Part shown: positions 57,439-64,000 of the stretch, piece by piece | Layout: the number at the start of each line of letters is the position of its first letter | Position numbering within the stretch: position 1 is the first letter of the stretch | DNA from: an uncultured Pelagibacteraceae bacterium | GTDB lineage: Bacteria > Pseudomonadota > Alphaproteobacteria > Pelagibacterales > Pelagibacteraceae | Length of the DNA: 64,000 bases | Direction: 5' to 3' | Assembly: GCA_902619675.1 (NCBI GenBank) | Contig: CACNFA010000001.1 | Coordinates: 1 to 64,000, forward strand | The notes under the pieces: model-generated | Database searches by the model: none | What the model was told of the DNA's origin: nothing | Seen by the model: only the letters and a program-made list of their open reading frames with translations | Made by a program: the position numbers and the translations under genes

Positions 57439-59238
57439 ATGGAAAAAAATTTATATATTGATGCTTCGCATCCAAACGAAACTCGCATTGTTCTTAAATC
57501 AGGCAACTCTATTGAAGAATACGAATTTGAGAATAAAAATAATTTAAACTTTAAAAATAATATTTATTTGGGAACAGTAAGTAGAGTTGAACCCTCTTTG
57601 CAGGCAGCATTTGTAAACTTTGGGAGAGAAAGGCATGGTTTTCTAGCTTTTAATGATATTCAATCAGATTACTATCAGGTACCCTCTGAAGATAAAGAAA
57701 AAATTAAAATTGCTGAAGAAAAAATAAGAGAAAATTTAAAGAATCAAAACCTAGAAAATCAGGATAATTCAGAAACTAATAACGATAATTCAGAAGAAAA
57801 TAATGATTCTAAAAAGAATAGTGAAATTGAAAAAAAAGAATTACGAGATGAAGTTAAAGCTTCTTTTGGTATAAAAAGATATAAAATTCAAGAAGTTATA
57901 AAACCTGGACAGGTTATTTTGATACAAGTAATAAAAGAAGAAAGAGGACAAAAAGGGGCAGCCCTAACAACTTTTATTTCTTTAGCTGGAAAATATATAG
58001 TTTTAATGCCAAACACTGCAAAAGGTGGCGGGATATCTAGAAAAATCTTTAATTCTTCTGATCGTCAAAAAATTAAAAATATTCTGAGTGAAATTGATAT
58101 TCCAAATAGTATGGGTGTAATTGTTAGAACTGCTGGTGCTAATAAATCAAGAAATGAAATAGAGAAAGATTTTCAAAATACGTTAAAAACTTGGGAAGAA
58201 ATTACCGATAAAGCCCTAGATTCCAATGCTCCATCTTTAGTATACGAAGAAGGTGATATTATTAAGAGGACTTTGAGAGATACACACGATAATGAAACTC
58301 AAAACATTTATGTAGAAGGTAATGAAGCTTATCAAAAAGCAAAAAAATTCATGAAGGAATTAATGCCTAGAAATGTTAAAAATATTAAGAAATATAGAGG
58401 CAAGATACCTTTATTTCATGATGCCAAAATTGAAAAAGAGCTAAATAATATATTTGAACCCACTGTAAAATTAAAATCGGGGGGGTATATAGTAATTAAT
58501 CCGACAGAAGCTCTAGTGTCAATTGACATAAATTCTGGTCAATCAACAAAACAAATTAATATTGAAAAAACAGCTTTGAATACTAACATGGAGGCGGCTG
58601 AGGAAATTGCTAGACAAATAAAATTAAGAGATCTTTCAGGGCTAATAGTGATAGATTTTATTGATATGATGAATTTTTACAATAGACGCACAGTCGAAAA
58701 AAAAATGAGAGAAAGCATTCGAAAAGACAGGGCAAGGATTCAAATTGGGAGGATTAGTAACTTTGGTTTATTAGAAATGACTCGTCAAAGACTTAGAGAG
58801 GGTTCAATTAAGTGGGAAACTCAATTGTCATTAGAGTCATTTTCTCAAAAAATACTTAAAAAAATTCAACATTTAGCCTTTACAGATAAAGTAAAAATTA
58901 TCAAATCTTATGTTCCTGAAAAAGTAAAACTTTATATTGAAAAAAATCTTTTAGAAGAATTAAAATATTTTCAAAAAAAATATTCTTTCAAAGTAGAAGT
59001 TTTATCTGATGAAAAGTTAATTATTCCAGAGTACAAAATTGAATTACTTAACAAATCAAAAAAAGTTATAAATAAGTTTGAAAATATAAATAATATTTTT
59101 GAAATTAAAAAAATTTATAAAGAGAAGATTGATGAAAAAAAAGATCTTAAAAAAGAAAAAAAAGATTTAAAAAAGAATAAATCTTCTAAGAAGTTAAGAA
59201 CTTTGTGGGTAAGAAAAAAAAAAAAGAAATTAAATTAG
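57439..59238 (+). CDS. rne: Ribonuclease E/G, short form lacking the zinc-link cysteines
   Basis: RNase E/G is the main endonuclease of mRNA decay and stable RNA processing. The 599-residue protein opens with [15 protein letters not shown] and an S1 domain ([29 protein letters not shown], read in parts). The S1 domain is interrupted by an acidic Asn/Glu-rich insert at about residues 84-142. Catalytic Asp363 (SIDINSGQ) and Asp406 (VIDFIDMMN) keep the 43-residue spacing of E. coli RNase E. The protein contains no cysteine, so the CPxC zinc link is missing. The C-terminus is a short Lys-rich tail, not a degradosome scaffold. Confidence 0.92.
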   Translation: MEKNLYIDASHPNETRIVLKSGNSIEEYEFENKNNLNFKNNIYLGTVSRVEPSLQAAFVNFGRERHGFLAFNDIQSDYYQVPSEDKEKIKIAEEKIRENLKNQNLENQDNSETNNDNSEENNDSKKNSEIEKKELRDEVKASFGIKRYKIQEVIKPGQVILIQVIKEERGQKGAALTTFISLAGKYIVLMPNTAKGGGISRKIFNSSDRQKIKNILSEIDIPNSMGVIVRTAGANKSRNEIEKDFQNTLKTWEEITDKALDSNAPSLVYEEGDIIKRTLRDTHDNETQNIYVEGNEAYQKAKKFMKELMPRNVKNIKKYRGKIPLFHDAKIEKELNNIFEPTVKLKSGGYIVINPTEALVSIDINSGQSTKQINIEKTALNTNMEAAEEIARQIKLRDLSGLIVIDFIDMMNFYNRRTVEKKMRESIRKDRARIQIGRISNFGLLEMTRQRLREGSIKWETQLSLESFSQKILKKIQHLAFTDKVKIIKSYVPEKVKLYIEKNLLEELKYFQKKYSFKVEVLSDEKLIIPEYKIELLNKSKKVINKFENINNIFEIKKIYKEKIDEKKDLKKEKKDLKKNKSSKKLRTLWVRKKKKKLN

Positions 59239-60003
59239 GCCTTTAGTAGGAGAACTTGGAGATGCAAAAAAGTTTTTTTTCATTCTTCCAGCTAAAAATG
59301 CATTACGACCTGAAATTACTGCCTCTTTGAAGGCTTTCGCCATCAAAATAGGTTTCTTAGAGTTTGCGATCGCGCTATTAATCAAAACTCCGTCACATCC
59401 TAATTCCATAGCTATTGTAGCGTCAGACGCTGTTCCAATTCCAGCATCTACAATAACAGGAACTTTAGATTGTTTTATTATTAAAGAAATGTTTATTTTA
59501 TTTTGTATTCCAAGCCCTGAGCCTATCGGAGACGCTAAAGGCATTATTGCTACTGCTCCAACATCTTCTAATTTTTTTGCAAGTAAAGGATCATCGGTAC
59601 AATAGACCATTACTTGAAAGCCTTCTTTGACTAGTGTTTTAGTTGATTTTAAAGTTTCGATCATATTAGGATACAATGTTTTTTTATCACCTAAAACTTC
59701 TAATTTCACTAACTTCCATCCACCCATTTCCCTTGCCAATCTCAGAGTTCTTAGAGCTTCTTCTGAATTAAAACAGCCAGCTGTATTAGGTAAATATATA
59801 ATTTTTTTTGGATTCAAGTAATCTGTTAGAAGAGGTTTTTTTTTATTAGTAATGTTTACTCGTCTTACAGCTACAGTAACCATATCTGCGCCAGATGCCT
59901 CAACTGCTTTTGCTGTTTGATCAAAATTTTTATATTTTCCAGTACCAACTATTAATCGGGACTTCAGTTTTTTATTAGCTATTTTTAAAATATCTTTTTT
60001 CAA
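59230..60003 (-). CDS. thiG: Thiazole synthase
   Basis: ThiG forms the thiazole phosphate of thiamine from DXP, a dehydroglycine source and ThiS thiocarboxylate. The 257-residue barrel protein has [13 protein letters not shown] at the start, [29 protein letters not shown] (Schiff-base Lys region) and [20 protein letters not shown]. It directly follows thiS. No thiF, thiO, thiH or thiC is in the window. The last 9 bp overlap the convergent rne gene. Confidence 0.95.
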   Translation of the reverse strand: MKKDILKIANKKLKSRLIVGTGKYKNFDQTAKAVEASGADMVTVAVRRVNITNKKKPLLTDYLNPKKIIYLPNTAGCFNSEEALRTLRLAREMGGWKLVKLEVLGDKKTLYPNMIETLKSTKTLVKEGFQVMVYCTDDPLLAKKLEDVGAVAIMPLASPIGSGLGIQNKINISLIIKQSKVPVIVDAGIGTASDATIAMELGCDGVLINSAIANSKKPILMAKAFKEAVISGRNAFLAGRMKKNFFASPSSPTKGLI

Positions 60004-60207
60004 TTAGCCTCCTCCAATGAAATGAACTATTTCTATTTTATCTTTATCCTTTAAAAATTTTTTTTTGTAATTCGTTTTTGGAATAATATTTCCGTTATAT
60101 TCAATTGCCACCTTTTTATGATTTAACTTATATTTTTTCAATAAACCAAGTATTGATAAGTTGCTCTTAATTAATATTTTTTTACCATTTAATTGTATTT
60201 TTGCCAT
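60004..60207 (-). CDS. thiS: Sulfur carrier protein ThiS
   Basis: ThiS carries sulfur as a C-terminal thiocarboxylate to ThiG. The 67-residue ubiquitin-like protein has the expected IQLNGKK start and IEYNGNIIPK centre. It ends in FIGGG with the terminal Gly-Gly needed for adenylation. It abuts thiG with no spacer and is divergent from aroQ with only 33 bp between. Confidence 0.93.
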   Translation of the reverse strand: MAKIQLNGKKILIKSNLSILGLLKKYKLNHKKVAIEYNGNIIPKTNYKKKFLKDKDKIEIVHFIGGG

Positions 60208-60240
60208 AATTCAGTTAATCAATGCTAATATTAAATATTG

Positions 60241-60678
60241 ATGAAAAAAATTATAATTCTTAACGGGCCAAATCTCAACCTTTTAGGTGAGAGAGAAGTA
60301 AAGCAATATGGAAAATTTACTTTGAACGATCTTGATAAAAATTGTAAGGAACATGCCAAAAAAATAAATGTCGATCTTTCTCTGTATCAAACAAATATTG
60401 AGGGTGAGATTGTAGAAAAAATACAAGAGTCTAGAAATACCCAAAACGGATTGATAATTAATGCGGGGGGTTATACTCATACCTCTGTAGCGATACATGA
60501 TGCATTAAAGATAATTAAAATACCGATTATTGAATTGCATATAAGTAATATTTATAATAGAGAGGAATTCAGACAAAAATCACTAATTAGCAAGATAGCT
60601 AAAGGAATAATTTGTGGTTTCGGGGCTGAAGGTTATATAATGGCAATGAACGCGATGAAAAACTTTTTAGAAGAATGA
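60241..60678 (+). CDS. aroQ: 3-dehydroquinate dehydratase, type II
   Basis: AroQ converts 3-dehydroquinate to 3-dehydroshikimate in aromatic amino acid synthesis. The protein of about 145 residues has IIILNGPNLNLLGEREVKQYG with the lid Arg and catalytic Tyr. It also has IINAGGYTHTSVAIHDAL and ELHISNIYNREEFR with the catalytic His, the type II dodecamer signatures. The ATG at 60241 is preferred over an in-frame TTG one codon earlier. Its stop overlaps accB by 4 bp; aroQ-accB-accC is a common proteobacterial order. Confidence 0.95.
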   Translation: MKKIIILNGPNLNLLGEREVKQYGKFTLNDLDKNCKEHAKKINVDLSLYQTNIEGEIVEKIQESRNTQNGLIINAGGYTHTSVAIHDALKIIKIPIIELHISNIYNREEFRQKSLISKIAKGIICGFGAEGYIMAMNAMKNFLEE

Positions 60679-61100
60679 AAATTGATAAAAAACTAATAAA
60701 AGAACTTGTGGAGCACTTAAAAGAATTCAATTTAACAGAATTAGAATATCAAGAAGATAAAACCAAAATTAAAGTCTCAAGAGCAAGTAAAGGAGTTGAA
60801 GCTCCTAAAACAAGTGCAGTTATATCTCAAAATAAAGCAGTTTTAAAAAACTCAGATGAAAACGATGGTGTAAGGGTTAAATCACCGATAATTGGGACAG
60901 CTTACTTAGCTCCTGAGCCTGGGGCAAAGAAATTTGTTAAAATTGGAGATAAAATTAAAAAAGGTCAGACTGTCATGATTGTTGAAGCAATGAAAACAAT
61001 GAATCATGTACCATCAACAAGTGATGGCGAAGTTGTGAAAATTTTAGTGGAAGATGGTCAGCCAGTTGAATTTGGTCAAACTTTAGTCATTTTAAAATAA
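60675..61100 (+). CDS. accB: Biotin carboxyl carrier protein of acetyl-CoA carboxylase
   Basis: AccB carries the biotin between the carboxylase and transferase parts of acetyl-CoA carboxylase. The 141-residue protein has an N-terminal helical domain, a charged linker and a C-terminal biotinyl domain with IVEAMKTMNHV, where the Lys is the biotinylation site. The usual EAMKMM reads EAMKTM here, a mild change. The ATGA overlap with aroQ suggests coupling. BirA from 14119-14682 should modify it. Confidence 0.95.
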   Translation: MKIDKKLIKELVEHLKEFNLTELEYQEDKTKIKVSRASKGVEAPKTSAVISQNKAVLKNSDENDGVRVKSPIIGTAYLAPEPGAKKFVKIGDKIKKGQTVMIVEAMKTMNHVPSTSDGEVVKILVEDGQPVEFGQTLVILK

Positions 61101-61105
61101 TCGTA

Positions 61106-62443
61106 ATGTTTAAAAAAGTTTTAATAGCAAATAGAGGTGAAATTGCTGTTAGAGTGATTAGGGCTTGTAAAGAATGGGGGATAGGTACTGTTGCCGTTCA
61201 CTCAGATGTGGACTCAGATGCGATGCATGTAAGACTAGCGGATGAAAGTGTATGTATAGGATCTCACCAGCCTCAAAATAGTTATTTAAATATTTCATCA
61301 ATCATGTCTGCTGTTGATCTTACAGGAGCAGAAGCGATACATCCTGGTTATGGTTTTTTATCTGAAAATGCAAAATTTTCAGATATAGTAAATAAACATG
61401 GAATAAAGTTCATAGGACCTAGTGCTGACATTATTTCTAAGATGGGAGATAAAATTGAGGCAAAAAGAATTGCAAAAAAATATGGTTTACCAGTCATCGA
61501 AGGCTCAGAGGGTGGAGTAAAATCTTTATCGGAAGCTAAAAGTATTTGTAAAGAAATTGGATATCCAATTTTAATCAAAGCAGCAGGAGGTGGAGGTGGA
61601 AAGGGTATGAAAATAGTTGAAAAAGAAAATCAATTAGAAAATCTATTTCTAACTGCAAAAAGTGAGGCTAAAAAATTTTTTGGAAATGATGAACTGTATA
61701 TTGAAAAATATTTTAAAAACCCAAGACATATTGAGGTGCAAGTTATGTCTGGAAAAAATAAAACAGTTCATTTAGGTGAAAGAGATTGTTCAATACAAAG
61801 ACGCCATCAAAAATTGATTGAGGAAACGCCAAGCCCGGTACTAACTGATCAACAAAGAAAAGATTTGTTAGATAAAACTGTAAAAATGGTGGAACAGATA
61901 AACTACGAAGGCGCTGGAACTGTAGAATATATTTACGAAAATGGAAAATTTTATTTTTTAGAAATGAATACAAGAGTTCAAGTGGAACACCCTGTTACTG
62001 AAGTTCAAACAGGAATTGATATTGTAAAAGAGCAACTATGGATAGCTTTTACCGGTAATACAGCTTTAAAACAAAACGATATTAGTCCAAGAGGCCATAC
62101 AATTGAGTGCAGGATTAATGCAGAAAATCCTGCTAAGGATTTTCTGCCTAGTCCGGGTACAATAAGTGTTTGTCATCAACCCTCTGGATTTAGAACGAGA
62201 GTAGATGGTTCAATTTTCCAAGGATGCAAAATTACCCCCTATTACGATAGTTTAATCGCAAAAGTTATATGTAAAGGTAGAAATAGGACAGAAGCAATCC
62301 AAAGAACTTTGCGATCCTTAGACGAATTTGTTCTTGAAGGTATTACCACAACTATTGATCTTCATAAAAAGATATTAAGACACAAAAAATTTGTTAATTC
62401 TGACTTTGATACTAATTGGTTAAGCAAAGAAAAATTTTTCTAG
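61106..62443 (+). CDS. accC: Acetyl-CoA carboxylase, biotin carboxylase subunit
   Basis: AccC carboxylates the biotin on AccB using ATP and bicarbonate. The 445-residue protein begins FKKVLIANRGEIAVRVIRAC. It has HPGYGFLSEN, the glycine-rich ATP loop AAGGGGGKGMK, ERDCSIQRRHQKLIEE, FLEMNTRVQVEHPVTE and GHTIECRINAE, all standard. It follows accB by 5 bp and interlocks its stop with that of the convergent DUF2155 gene (CTAG). Confidence 0.97.
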   Translation: MFKKVLIANRGEIAVRVIRACKEWGIGTVAVHSDVDSDAMHVRLADESVCIGSHQPQNSYLNISSIMSAVDLTGAEAIHPGYGFLSENAKFSDIVNKHGIKFIGPSADIISKMGDKIEAKRIAKKYGLPVIEGSEGGVKSLSEAKSICKEIGYPILIKAAGGGGGKGMKIVEKENQLENLFLTAKSEAKKFFGNDELYIEKYFKNPRHIEVQVMSGKNKTVHLGERDCSIQRRHQKLIEETPSPVLTDQQRKDLLDKTVKMVEQINYEGAGTVEYIYENGKFYFLEMNTRVQVEHPVTEVQTGIDIVKEQLWIAFTGNTALKQNDISPRGHTIECRINAENPAKDFLPSPGTISVCHQPSGFRTRVDGSIFQGCKITPYYDSLIAKVICKGRNRTEAIQRTLRSLDEFVLEGITTTIDLHKKILRHKKFVNSDFDTNWLSKEKFF

Positions 62444-62949
62444 ACGTTGTAACAATTAAGTAATTGTAAGTCGTAAATTGCATGATCAAAAGGTGTTAAG
62501 TTTGGGTCTGAAGAGAATGTCCATCCATTAAATATAAAAACCTGATCATTTGCACTTTTTGACAAATCTTTTACTTGCATATAAGCAACATCGTTTAATT
62601 TATCATTTACATTTACTTTCCCGCACTTTAAAATTTTAATTTCTAAAGGGCCATATTTTTTTGCTTCATTCAAATTGAGTATAATTTTTGATGACTTTGC
62701 AGTTATTTTATCAAGTCCTATAAGTACTGCATGTGAAAAGTTAATTGTGTTAGTTTCTTTTTTTTTATTTTTGAAATTGTTAGAAGATGTCGTAATATCA
62801 TTTTTTTCATCTATATCCTCAAAACTAGGTTTGATCTGATCTAGATTTAAAAGCGGGGATGTTGTAATTTTTTCTTCAGCTATTAAAAAAGTAGTGAACA
62901 TTAATGTCCAGGTGAAAAAAAAAACAAAAATACTACTTCCAAGTCTCAT
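62440..62949 (-). CDS. DUF2155-family exported protein
   Basis: The 169-residue protein has a hydrophobic signal segment at residues 5-24 followed by a low-complexity linker. It then has the DUF2155 domain: AVLIGLDKITAKSSKI, GPLEIKILKCG, AYMQVKDL, FNGWTFSSDPNLTPFDHAIYDLQLLNC (read in parts). Two conserved cysteines in the domain could form a disulfide in the periplasm. The family is alphaproteobacterial and of unknown function, often next to accBC and the NDUFA12-like gene, as here. It overlaps the upstream NDUFA12-like gene by 17 bp. Confidence 0.88.
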   Translation of the reverse strand: MRLGSSIFVFFFTWTLMFTTFLIAEEKITTSPLLNLDQIKPSFEDIDEKNDITTSSNNFKNKKKETNTINFSHAVLIGLDKITAKSSKIILNLNEAKKYGPLEIKILKCGKVNVNDKLNDVAYMQVKDLSKSANDQVFIFNGWTFSSDPNLTPFDHAIYDLQLLNCYNV

Positions 62950-63286
62950 ACTTTTTTTTTACCTCATCTTTTCTTATTTTTATAGGTTTGTAGCTATTTC
63001 TTGTTCCAGTTTTATTTTCCAAGTGTTTTTTTTGCCAAGAAAATTTTTTTGTTTCATTTTCAATGGGTGCTTTATCTACGGTATGATGCATCCATAAGAA
63101 CCAATCAGAAGTAATCTTGGATGGTTCAATTTTGTTTGAATATACAACCCACCTTTCGTTTTTAGAGTTCTTATAATACTTATTTCCTAATTCGTCTTTA
63201 CCAACAAATTTTCCAGTAAAAATTGTTTTAAGAAAAGTTCCAAAAGTTTGCTTATTCCACCAAGTAAAAATATATTTGAAGATCAT
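62933..63286 (-). CDS. NDUFA12-like (B17.2) complex I accessory subunit
   Basis: The 117-residue protein shows WWNKQTFGTFLKTIFTGKFVGKDELGNKYY (read in parts) and ERWVVYSNKIEPSKITSDWFLWMHHTVDKAP. This is the hallmark of the mitochondrial B17.2/NDUFA12 family, a supernumerary complex I subunit shared with alphaproteobacteria. It would bind the peripheral arm of the complex I encoded at 14682-28552, although the gene lies apart from that operon. It is divergent from the final gene of the window. Confidence 0.93.
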   Translation of the reverse strand: MIFKYIFTWWNKQTFGTFLKTIFTGKFVGKDELGNKYYKNSKNERWVVYSNKIEPSKITSDWFLWMHHTVDKAPIENETKKFSWQKKHLENKTGTRNSYKPIKIRKDEVKKKYETWK

Positions 63287-63315
63287 TTATTTTTTAAATC
63301 CACACAATTATTGAG

Positions 63316-63329
63316 TGTATAATTATACA
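63316..63329. repeat. 14-bp perfect palindrome in the NDUFA12 / TSCPD divergent spacer
   Basis: TGTATAATTATACA is its own reverse complement and contains TATAAT facing both directions, overlapping. It could be paired -10 elements for the two divergent genes or an operator. No clear -35 was seen at the right distance on either side. Confidence 0.45.
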
Positions 63330-63384
63330 ATAGACACATGATAAATTTAATATATATCTTTAATTATAAAGATTCCATTTATTT

Positions 63385-64000
63385 ATGAAAAAATTTATTG
63401 TTGAAACTTACTATACTTGTACCTTTAAAACTTTACATACTCTTGATGATTTAAACGATAATTCGTTATCAAAAATAGACAAAAGAACAGATGGAGAAGT
63501 TGAAATAATAGATGTGAAATTAAATAATAGAAAAACAAAAAAAATTGGGGAAAAAAAGAGAGAAAAGGCTCAATCCATTAATATTGATAATAAAATTTCC
63601 CCTGAAATAACAAAAAAGTTAACTCATACTAAAACTGAAGAAAAAAATGGGAATTTAAATAATTTTCAAATTAAAAATAAGGCTCGTTTTAAAATGCCAG
63701 ACAGACGAAAAGGTTATATTCAGAAAGCGCAAATTGGTGATCATAAAGTTTATCTACACACAGGCGAGTATGATGATGGGAAAATTGGTGAAATTTTTAT
63801 AGATACAAATAAAGAAGGCGAGCTTGTAAAAGCTATGATGAATAATTTTGCAATAGCTATATCACTTGGACTACAATATGGTGTTCCCTTGGATGAATAT
63901 GTTGATGCTTTTATTGACACTAAATTTGAGCCTTCAGGTAACGTGCTGGGAAATGACAGAATTCTTAGTGCGTCTTCAATATTAGATTATGTTTTTAGAG
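63385..64000 (+). CDS. Stand-alone TSCPD-domain protein related to the C-terminus of class II ribonucleotide reductase (partial)
   Basis: The frame opens with ATG at 63385 and runs to the window end (205 codons). An N-terminal part with [15 protein letters not shown] and [12 protein letters not shown] is followed by a charged linker. From about residue 115 it has a clear match to the tail of B12-dependent reductases: [37 protein letters not shown] (read in parts), [23 protein letters not shown] and KFEPSG followed by SILDYVFR. There is no reductase catalytic barrel upstream, so this is either a split subunit like NrdJb of Pseudomonas or a free regulatory domain. The C-terminus is outside the window. 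Confidence 0.8.
   Translation, partial: MKKFIVETYYTCTFKTLHTLDDLNDNSLSKIDKRTDGEVEIIDVKLNNRKTKKIGEKKREKAQSINIDNKISPEITKKLTHTKTEEKNGNLNNFQIKNKARFKMPDRRKGYIQKAQIGDHKVYLHTGEYDDGKIGEIFIDTNKEGELVKAMMNNFAIAISLGLQYGVPLDEYVDAFIDTKFEPSGNVLGNDRILSASSILDYVFR

Noticed and set aside
1-64000. CRISPR arrays, insertion sequences, prophage, rRNA, integrase or attachment sites
   Set aside because: No regularly spaced repeats, transposase or integrase frames, rRNA stretches or duplicated tRNA ends were seen. The tRNA genes have no adjacent integrase.

Overview
The window is a gene-dense, AT-rich stretch of a streamlined alphaproteobacterial chromosome. The best match is the SAR11 / Pelagibacterales group. I infer this from the gene content and order: rpsB-tsf-frr-uppS-cdsA-dxr, nuoA-N, tig-clpP-clpX-lon, iscR-sufBCDSUTA, lolC-lolD-dnaE, and accC next to DUF2155 and NDUFA12-like genes. 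Very low GC, Lys/Asn/Ile-rich proteins and almost absent intergenic DNA also fit. No phage, insertion sequence, CRISPR array, rRNA or plasmid feature was seen.

Layout. Positions 1-4700 (minus) hold a translation and envelope-precursor operon: rpsB, tsf, frr, uppS, cdsA, dxr and the first codons of a further gene. A compact RNA leader with a pseudoknot precedes rpsB. Positions 4822-28552 (minus) form one unbroken run of 22 genes, with no gap above 4 bp. It runs nuoA to nuoN (complete complex I), birA, coaX, RNase J, a DUF1467 protein, proS, lolC, lolD and dnaE. tRNA-Asp and tRNA-Val lie just upstream of nuoA. Positions 28979-32994 are the accessory patch: a zinc-ribbon membrane protein, an 850-residue epimerase-cupin-C-methyltransferase fusion and a family 17 glycosyltransferase. 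Positions 32998-38866 (minus) carry the protein quality-control block lon, clpX, clpP, tig, headed by tRNA-Leu only 9 bp from the tig start codon. A polyprenyl-phosphate sugar-phosphate transferase, an EamA exporter and glnA (plus) follow.

Positions 42374-48484 (minus) carry the complete SUF iron-sulfur assembly operon under IscR. A good type-1 IscR box and a perfect inverted repeat sit directly before iscR. Its products would supply the many clusters of the complex I encoded nearby. Positions 48617-57294 hold an alpha/beta hydrolase, anmK, tyrS, an AsmA-like protein, prfB with the classical programmed +1 frameshift, and a class A penicillin-binding protein. Positions 57439-64000 hold rne, the thiS-thiG pair, aroQ-accB-accC, a DUF2155 protein, an NDUFA12-like complex I accessory protein and a truncated stand-alone TSCPD protein.

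Most genes are housekeeping. The most noteworthy points are the rpsB leader pseudoknot, the three-enzyme sugar fusion, the iscR 5' architecture, the tRNA-Leu/tig junction, a cysteine-free RNase E, interlocking stop codons at convergent pairs, and the split-off TSCPD protein. I did not find a clearly new multi-gene defence or metabolic system.
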